Shown here piece after piece: positions 59,709 through 64,000 of a stretch of 64,000 bases of DNA (the first letter of the stretch is position 1; every line of letters starts with the position of its first letter). Made by a program: the position numbers and the translations under genes. The notes below the pieces were generated by a model. The model was not told the origin of the DNA, ran no database searches, and saw only the letters and a program-made list of their open reading frames with translations. The stretch is from Rikenellaceae bacterium (GTDB lineage Bacteria; Bacteroidota; Bacteroidia; Bacteroidales; UBA932): contig CAAGNP010000012.1 in the NCBI GenBank assembly GCA_900771335.1, forward strand, positions 1-64,000. The letters are read 5' to 3'.

Positions 59709-59736
59709 CAAAATTATACAATTTTTATTACTTTTG
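59709..59736. promoter_or_regulatory. Divergent -7 elements for glycerophosphodiesterase (-) and sugar permease (+)
   Basis: Minus-strand TAATTTTG (59709-59716) lies 22 bases before the phosphodiesterase ATG. Plus-strand TACTTTTG (59729-59736) lies 26 bases before the permease ATG. Both match TAnnTTTG; neither has a good -33 TTTG at the right distance. Confidence 0.45.
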
Positions 59737-59762
59737 GAGTATGTATTAAAAATCAACCAAAC

Positions 59763-61073
59763 ATGACAACTCAGAAAAAGAATTATGCTCTCCCTATAGC
59801 GATTATGTTTGCGCTATTCGCGATGATTGCATTTGTTACCAATCTTTGCTCACCAATGGCTGTTATCGTCAAGAATCAGTTCGGAGCATCAAACTTTGCA
59901 GCACAGCTAGGTAATGCTGCCAACTTTATTGCATACGCCGTGATGGGTATCCCATCAGGTCTTCTCCTCAAAAAATATGGATACAAGAAGACTGCCATCA
60001 TAGCTATCATCATCGGATTCGTTGGTGTATTTATCCAGTATATGTCAGGATGGGATTCTATCCAAAGTTTCTGGATCTACCTTCTAGGCGCATTCATCGC
60101 AGGTTTCTGTATGTGTATGCTTAACTGCGTGGTAAACCCTATGCTTAACACTCTTGGTGGCGGCGGAAACAAAGGTAACCAGCTAATCCAGTTCGGTGGT
60201 GTGCTAAACTCGTTCTCAGCTGTATTTGTTACCATCCTCATGGGTTCTCTGATCGGAGATGCAGCAAAAGCACACATCTCTCAAGCTACCCCAGCACTAT
60301 TCATTGCCCTTGCAATTTTTGCCGTAGCATTTGTAGTGCTTCTACTTTCAAAAATTCCTGAGCCTGCTGCTGAAGCTGAAGCATCTGCTCCGAAGAGTGA
60401 TGTCAAAGACAAACACAGCGCTTTCTCATTCCGTCACTTCAATCTTGGTATCATTGCCATTTTCCTATATCTTGGTCTGGAAGTAGGAACCCCTACCTAT
60501 ATCCTTCAATACCTTACATCTGCCACTGATGCAGCTACCCCTGGTTTCGGTATGGACGCAGGTATCGCCGCTACACTCGCTGCGATGTACTGGCTTCTAA
60601 TGCTTGTAGGCAGACTTGTAGGTGGTGTATTGGCTGGCAAGTTCTCTAGCCGCGCCCTAATCTCTACAGTTTCTATCATCACCATCATTCTTCTTCTTGT
60701 GGGAATGTTCGCACCTACCGATGTATTGGTTACAGCATTCGGATTTGAGGGTGCTACAGGAAGTTTCGTTGCTACTCAAGTCCCTGTAGGTATCTTCGCA
60801 CTGGTACTTGTAGGTCTATGCACATCAGTAATGTGGGGTGGTATCTTCAACATGGCTGTAGAGGGTCTTGGTAAATACACTGCTATCGCTTCCGGTGCAT
60901 TCATGACCATGGTTTGCGGTGGCGGTATCCTGGTTCCACTTCAAGGCTGGGTGGCTGACCTTACAGGTTCATTCCAGATGAGTTACCTTGTAGTAGTGGC
61001 TTGTGCTGCATACATCCTGTTCTACGCACTTGTAGGATCAAAAAATGTCAATAAAGATATCGTAACAGAATAG
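59763..61073 (+). CDS. MFS sugar permease (FucP/GluP-like)
   Basis: Inner-membrane transporter of 436 residues with about 12 hydrophobic segments and a central cytoplasmic loop at about 200-220 (PAAEAEASAPKSDVKDKHSA). The N-terminal half, with CSPMAVIVKNQFGASNFAAQ and GIPSGLLLKKYGYKKTAI, resembles the fucose/glucose-galactose:H+ symporter group. A ROK sugar kinase gene follows 4 bases downstream, so uptake and phosphorylation of a free hexose (glucose or similar) is the likely job of the pair. Confidence 0.85.
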   Translation: MTTQKKNYALPIAIMFALFAMIAFVTNLCSPMAVIVKNQFGASNFAAQLGNAANFIAYAVMGIPSGLLLKKYGYKKTAIIAIIIGFVGVFIQYMSGWDSIQSFWIYLLGAFIAGFCMCMLNCVVNPMLNTLGGGGNKGNQLIQFGGVLNSFSAVFVTILMGSLIGDAAKAHISQATPALFIALAIFAVAFVVLLLSKIPEPAAEAEASAPKSDVKDKHSAFSFRHFNLGIIAIFLYLGLEVGTPTYILQYLTSATDAATPGFGMDAGIAATLAAMYWLLMLVGRLVGGVLAGKFSSRALISTVSIITIILLLVGMFAPTDVLVTAFGFEGATGSFVATQVPVGIFALVLVGLCTSVMWGGIFNMAVEGLGKYTAIASGAFMTMVCGGGILVPLQGWVADLTGSFQMSYLVVVACAAYILFYALVGSKNVNKDIVTE

Positions 61074-61077
61074 TATT

Positions 61078-62049
61078 ATGGAAAAATCACTCGTAGTAGG
61101 TATAGATATAGGTGCACAATCTTCAAAACTTGGCGTAGTGGATGCACAAGGCAATATCTTGTGCCAGACAGTAATCACCTCACTTCAGCCTACACTGACA
61201 GAATATATAGATGACCTCACAGCTGCTGTCGAATCATTGGTAAGCCAGGTGGGTGGAAAAGAGAAAATCAAAGGTCTTGGTATCGGTGCACCAAATGCCA
61301 ACTATTACAAAGGTACCATTGAGTGTGCTGCCAACCTTACCTGGGGCAGAGACTCAGAGGGCAATGGGATATATATAGATTTTGCAAAAATAGTCAGCGA
61401 AAGGCTATCTCTTCCTGTAGCCATGACCAACGACGCCAATGCAGCAGCCATCGGAGAGATGACTTACGGTGCGGCCAGAGGGATGAAAAACTTCATCATG
61501 ATCACCCTTGGCACAGGTGTTGGCAGCGGTATAGTTATAGACGGAAAGGTAGTCTATGGACACGACGGCTTCGCCGGAGAGCTTGGACACACCATCTCTA
61601 TCCGTGACGGCAGACAGTGCAGCTGCGGTCTTAAAGGATGCCTTGAAGCTTACACATCAGCCATAGGAGTAGCCCGCACAGCTGTAGAGTGGCTTCAAAA
61701 GGACGACACTCCATCACTTCTAAGGGAGGTACCTGCAGACAAAATATCTTCAAAAGATGTATATGACGCAGCCAAAAAAGGTGACAAGCTTGCCCTTGAG
61801 ATATTTGAATTTACTGCAAACCTGCTGGGTGAAGCCTTTGCAAACTTCATCGCCTTCAGCGCACCTGAAGCGATTATCCTCTTCGGAGGACTGGCACGTT
61901 CAAGAGAGTTCATAGAAAAACCTATTATCGAGAGCATGAACAAAAACGTGGTAAGCATCTGGAAGGACAAAGTGAAAGTGGAATTCTCCCAACTCAAAGA
62001 TTCGGATGCAGCCATACTGGGAGCCAGTGCCCTTGGCTGGGAATTATAA
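61078..62049 (+). CDS. ROK-family sugar kinase (glucokinase-like)
   Basis: ATP-dependent hexose kinase of 323 residues. ATP phosphate motif VGIDIGAQSSKLGVVDAQGN, catalytic Asp in MTNDANAAAIGEMTYGAARG, GTGVGSGIV, GELGHTIS and the zinc site CSCGLKGCLE of the ROK signature. There is no N-terminal helix-turn-helix, so it is a kinase rather than a NagC-type regulator. It forms an operon with the permease, closed by a hairpin at 62072. Confidence 0.94.
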   Translation: MEKSLVVGIDIGAQSSKLGVVDAQGNILCQTVITSLQPTLTEYIDDLTAAVESLVSQVGGKEKIKGLGIGAPNANYYKGTIECAANLTWGRDSEGNGIYIDFAKIVSERLSLPVAMTNDANAAAIGEMTYGAARGMKNFIMITLGTGVGSGIVIDGKVVYGHDGFAGELGHTISIRDGRQCSCGLKGCLEAYTSAIGVARTAVEWLQKDDTPSLLREVPADKISSKDVYDAAKKGDKLALEIFEFTANLLGEAFANFIAFSAPEAIILFGGLARSREFIEKPIIESMNKNVVSIWKDKVKVEFSQLKDSDAAILGASALGWEL

Positions 62050-62071
62050 TTTATCATAGAAATAATGTCTG

Positions 62072-62106
62072 TTTAAGGTGCTTCAAACGAGGCACCTTAA
62101 ATTTTG
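62072..62106 (+). terminator. Terminator of the permease-kinase operon
   Basis: TTTAAGGTGC (62072-62081) pairs perfectly with GCACCTTAAA (62092-62101), followed by TTTT. It lies 23 bases after the kinase stop. Confidence 0.85.
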
Positions 62107-62127
62107 CTTAAAAATTTCCGATAGAAA

Positions 62128-62159
62128 TTTGTTTATTTAGAAATTTCATTATACTTTTG
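62128..62159 (+). promoter_or_regulatory. Promoter of the thioredoxin-marR operon
   Basis: TTTG (62128-62131), 20-base spacer, TACTTTTG (62152-62159): an exact match to TTTG-N19-21-TAnnTTTG. The ATG at 62198 is 39 bases downstream of the -7 element. Confidence 0.8.
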
Positions 62160-62197
62160 CAAAAGAATAAATTAGGAGCTTCTATAAATTGAACATT

Positions 62198-62650
62198 ATG
62201 ATTAGAAACATTATCATAGGCTTGATTTTGGTGATTGGTTTTTCTGCTTGCGCCAATGGTCAAAGCAATAAACAAAAGGAGATTAAAATGAAAACTATAG
62301 AGATAAACAAAGAGCAATTCCTACAAAAAGTAGTGAATTACGAAGCAAACCCCACTGAATGGAAATATTTGGGCGACAAGCCTGCCATTATAGACTTTTA
62401 CGCCAGCTGGTGCGGACCATGCAAGATGGTAGCCCCTATCCTGGAAGAACTTGCTGCTGAATACGGAGACAGCATCGTAATATACAAGGTCAATACTGAA
62501 AAGGAGCAGGAGCTATCTGCAGCCTTCGGTATCAGATCCATCCCTACCATCATATTTGCCCCCATGAAGGGCAATCCACAAGTGGCCCAGGGTGCGATGG
62601 GTAAAGCTGAGTTCAAAAAACTTATTGATGAAATATTACTAAACAAATAA
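62198..62650 (+). CDS. Thioredoxin-family lipoprotein
   Basis: Thioredoxin fold, 150 residues from ATG 62198; an in-frame TTG three codons earlier was not used. It begins with a lipoprotein-like signal (MIRNIIIGLILVIGFSA then Cys), so it probably sits in the envelope. Classical active site FYASWCGPCKMV, and the cis-proline in GIRSIPTIIFA. A marR gene follows after 3 bases, which suggests redox- or stress-linked control of the pair. Confidence 0.93.
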   Translation: MIRNIIIGLILVIGFSACANGQSNKQKEIKMKTIEINKEQFLQKVVNYEANPTEWKYLGDKPAIIDFYASWCGPCKMVAPILEELAAEYGDSIVIYKVNTEKEQELSAAFGIRSIPTIIFAPMKGNPQVAQGAMGKAEFKKLIDEILLNK

Positions 62651-62653
62651 ATT

Positions 62654-62989
62654 ATGGACAGATTGCGCAAAATTAGAGAAATCCAACATGCCATTTCTCA
62701 TGCTGAACACGCATTTAACGAGAAATATGGTCTTTGCTTCAACGAGGCTATGCTTCTATGCTACTTGAGAGAGACCAATAAGCCTATTACATCTGGAGAG
62801 ATCAGTGACCTTCTTGTATTGAGTCACTCAAATACATCCAAGATCATCTCCTCTACAGAAGACAAAGGTCTTATCCACAGAGAGCTTGGCCACGAAGACA
62901 AAAGACACATGTATTTCAACCTTACACCAAAGGGTGAAGAGGTACTGAACTCTATCGATTGCTCAATCCTGGAGATTCCAGAACTATAG
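62654..62989 (+). CDS. MarR-family transcriptional regulator
   Basis: Winged-helix regulator of 111 residues, shorter than typical MarR proteins (about 140). The DNA-binding part is complete: recognition region ITSGEISDLLVLSHSNTSKI, followed by the wing with DKGLIHRELGHEDKRHMYFN and LTPKGEEVL. The N- and C-terminal dimer helices are short. It is co-transcribed with the thioredoxin gene and may regulate it. Confidence 0.88.
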   Translation: MDRLRKIREIQHAISHAEHAFNEKYGLCFNEAMLLCYLRETNKPITSGEISDLLVLSHSNTSKIISSTEDKGLIHRELGHEDKRHMYFNLTPKGEEVLNSIDCSILEIPEL

Positions 62990-63012
62990 AACACAAACAT
63001 AAATGAAAATGA

Positions 63013-63054
63013 AAAGGGGCTGAGCGGTATTATCCGTCAGCCCCTTTGTCTTTT
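63013..63054 (+). terminator. Terminator of the thioredoxin-marR operon
   Basis: AAAGGGGCTGA (63013-63023) pairs with TCAGCCCCTTT (63037-63047), with an inner CGG/CCG pair after one bulged G, followed by a T-rich stretch. It ends next to the convergent tRNA-Pro gene. Confidence 0.88.
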
Positions 63055-63056
63055 GG

Positions 63057-63129
63057 TCGGAAAGAGGCGACTCGAACGCCCGACCCCTACGTCCCGAACG
63101 TAGTGCGCTACCAACTGCGCTACTTTCCG
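63057..63129 (-). tRNA. tRNA-Pro (anticodon CGG)
   Basis: A complete cloverleaf on the minus strand. Acceptor CGGAAAG/CTTTCCG with discriminator A; D-arm with AGTTGGTAGC; anticodon arm CTACG-TTCGGGA-CGTAG gives CGG; T-arm loop TTCGAGT. C1-G72, A73 and G35-G36 agree with proline identity. CCA is not encoded. Confidence 0.96.
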
Positions 63130-63158
63130 AAAAAATAAGGTGACTCTATGGTCACCTT
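63130..63158 (-). terminator. Hairpin with U-run between the two tRNA-Pro genes
   Basis: On the minus strand AAGGTGAC (63158-63151) pairs with GTCACCTT (63144-63137), loop of 6, followed by A and six U's that end at the base before tRNA-Pro(CGG). It has terminator form but sits in front of the second tRNA of what looks like one transcript. Confidence 0.65.
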
Positions 63159-63166
63159 TATTTTTG

Positions 63167-63240
63167 TCGGGATGAGATGACTCGAACATCCGACCCCCAC
63201 GTCCCTAACGTGGTGCGCTAGCCAACTGCGCCACATCCCG
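63167..63240 (-). tRNA. tRNA-Pro (anticodon AGG)
   Basis: A complete cloverleaf on the minus strand. Acceptor CGGGATG/CATCCCG with discriminator A; D-arm AGTTGGCTAGC; anticodon arm CCACG-TTAGGGA-CGTGG gives AGG; T-arm loop TTCGAGT. Proline identity elements are present. An A at position 34 is uncommon for bacterial tRNA-Pro and would need deamination to inosine to read several codons. Confidence 0.93.
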
Positions 63241-63250
63241 AAATGGACCG

Positions 63251-63280
63251 CAAAGGTAAGAATTAATTTTTAATAGCAAA
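63251..63280 (-). promoter_or_regulatory. Promoter of the tRNA-Pro pair
   Basis: Minus-strand TACCTTTG (63251-63258) matches TAnnTTTG, with TTTG (63277-63280) 18 bases upstream, one base short of the usual spacing. It ends 10 bases before the 5' end of tRNA-Pro(AGG). Confidence 0.6.
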
Positions 63281-63298
63281 CTATTTTTAATACTTTTG
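63267..63298 (+). promoter_or_regulatory. Possible promoter of the SGNH hydrolase gene
   Basis: TACTTTTG (63291-63298) matches TAnnTTTG; TTTT (63267-63270) lies 20 bases upstream as a weak -33 element. The ATG is 21 bases downstream. It overlaps the divergent tRNA promoter. Confidence 0.5.
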
Positions 63299-63319
63299 GG
63301 GTAGCAAAACAAAACGTAT

Positions 63320-64000
63320 ATGAAATCACTAAAAACTTTTCTCGCGATAGCAGTACTTGGATTTGCTATCTCATTTACTGCCAACGGACAAACCAAAGAC
63401 TGGGCTAAATTTTCACGCTATGCAGACAAAAACACCGCCCAAACAGGCAAAGTGGATGTAGTATTTATGGGGGACTCTAACACCGAGATCTGGTATCGTG
63501 ATCATCCTGCGTTTTTTGACCACAACAATTTTGCTGCACGCGGCATCTCAGGTCAGACTACAGCCGAAATGCTGTGCCGCTTCAGACCTGATGTCATAGA
63601 ACTCAAACCCAAAGTGGTGGTATTTTGCGGAGGGACAAATGATGTAGCCCAAAACCTTGGATACATCTCGGTAGACAATATAATGGACAACATAGAATCG
63701 ATGTATCAGCTTGCAAAATGCAATAAGATAGATTTTGTCATCATCTCTATCCACCCCTCTGCAGGATTCTCATGGAGAAAGGATTTTGACCCTATCCCTA
63801 TGATACAGGAGTGCAATGCTCGCCTCCAGGAATTTGCCAAGGCGAATAAAATTCCATATGTGGACTCGTACTCCAGATTTGCAGATGAGACCTTCGCATT
63901 CCCCAAGCCATACAGCTATGACGGCGTACATTTTACCAGCTATGGTTTCACATTCCTGGAAGAGATGGTAATAGAGGTTCTTTCCAAAGAGCTGAAAAAG
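63320..64000 (+). CDS. SGNH/GDSL hydrolase, secreted, 3' end at or beyond window edge
   Basis: Esterase/lipase-type or carbohydrate-esterase-type hydrolase. 227 codons are open from ATG 63320 to the last base with no stop, so the gene continues past the window. Signal peptide MKSLKTFLAIAVLGFAISFT, cleavage near NGQ. Catalytic blocks: block I VVFMGDSNTEIW (nucleophile Ser), block II Gly in ARGISGQT, block III CGGTNDVAQN and block V DGVHFTSYG (Asp-His). Judging from family length, little of the protein is likely to be missing. The substrate is unknown; acetylated sugars are one possibility. Confidence 0.93.
   Translation, partial: MKSLKTFLAIAVLGFAISFTANGQTKDWAKFSRYADKNTAQTGKVDVVFMGDSNTEIWYRDHPAFFDHNNFAARGISGQTTAEMLCRFRPDVIELKPKVVVFCGGTNDVAQNLGYISVDNIMDNIESMYQLAKCNKIDFVIISIHPSAGFSWRKDFDPIPMIQECNARLQEFAKANKIPYVDSYSRFADETFAFPKPYSYDGVHFTSYGFTFLEEMVIEVLSKELKK

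Noticed and set aside
63057..63240. tRNA-Pro pair as an integration (att) site
   Set aside because: No integrase gene or direct repeat of a tRNA 3' end is seen in the adjacent sequence.

Overview
The window comes from a Bacteroidota chromosome, most likely order Bacteroidales. Evidence: two SusC/SusD outer-membrane operons, a type IX secretion (T9SS) C-terminal sorting domain, a PorV/PorQ-like barrel, the Bacteroidota-type RNA polymerase omega subunit, KorAB with a fused gamma domain, A/T-rich leaders instead of Shine-Dalgarno sites, and several promoters of the Bacteroidota form TTTG-N19-21-TAnnTTTG. Family or genus cannot be resolved by eye. The left and right edges cut tuf and an SGNH hydrolase gene.

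Layout. 1-12356 (+): tuf, tRNA-Trp, secE, nusG, rplKAJL, rpoB and rpoC, the conserved translation/transcription cluster, with a likely attenuator between rplL and rpoB. 12373-15931 (-): a PorV/PorQ-like protein and a large subtilisin-like protease carrying both a lipobox and a T9SS sorting domain. 16059-28888: two divergent susC-susD-lipoprotein operons with a tyrosine recombinase gene between them. 29127-31565 (-): murI, a TlpA-like lipoprotein and a gamma-carbonic-anhydrase-like protein. 31661-35926 (-): gdhA, korB, korA (2-oxoglutarate/glutamate metabolism). 36060-41307 (-): nadK, uppS, bamA and two OmpH/Skp chaperone genes (envelope assembly). 41392-45569 (+): pdxJ, a third OmpH-like gene, purC and a LysM/periplasmic-binding protein. 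45533-54776 (-): a nine-gene close-packed run (SDR, nucleoside-gate protein, trxB, bamD, rpoZ, coaBC, recN, nagB, Xaa-Pro aminopeptidase). 54885-64000: rubrerythrin, a giant AsmA-like protein, a glycerophosphodiesterase, a sugar permease with a ROK kinase, a thioredoxin with a MarR regulator, two tRNA-Pro genes and the start of an SGNH hydrolase.

The most notable system is at 21604-23479. The left susC (minus strand) has no promoter, no ATG and only the last part of a signal peptide. The right susC (plus strand) has a perfect Bacteroidota promoter and a complete signal peptide. The two 5' ends share a 15-bp site, TTACTTGCGGTAACT, in inverted orientation. Homology stops exactly at its recombinase-proximal edge, and the 1.7 kb between the sites encodes the recombinase plus the promoter and start of the signal peptide. 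Inversion would put the promoter, ATG and signal peptide in frame on the left susC and silence the right one. This reads as a self-encoded either/or switch between two outer-membrane uptake systems; the sequenced orientation has the right operon ON. Related SusC/SusD inversions driven by tyrosine recombinases are known in Bacteroides fragilis; this compact two-operon toggle with the recombinase inside the flipping segment is inferred here from sequence only.
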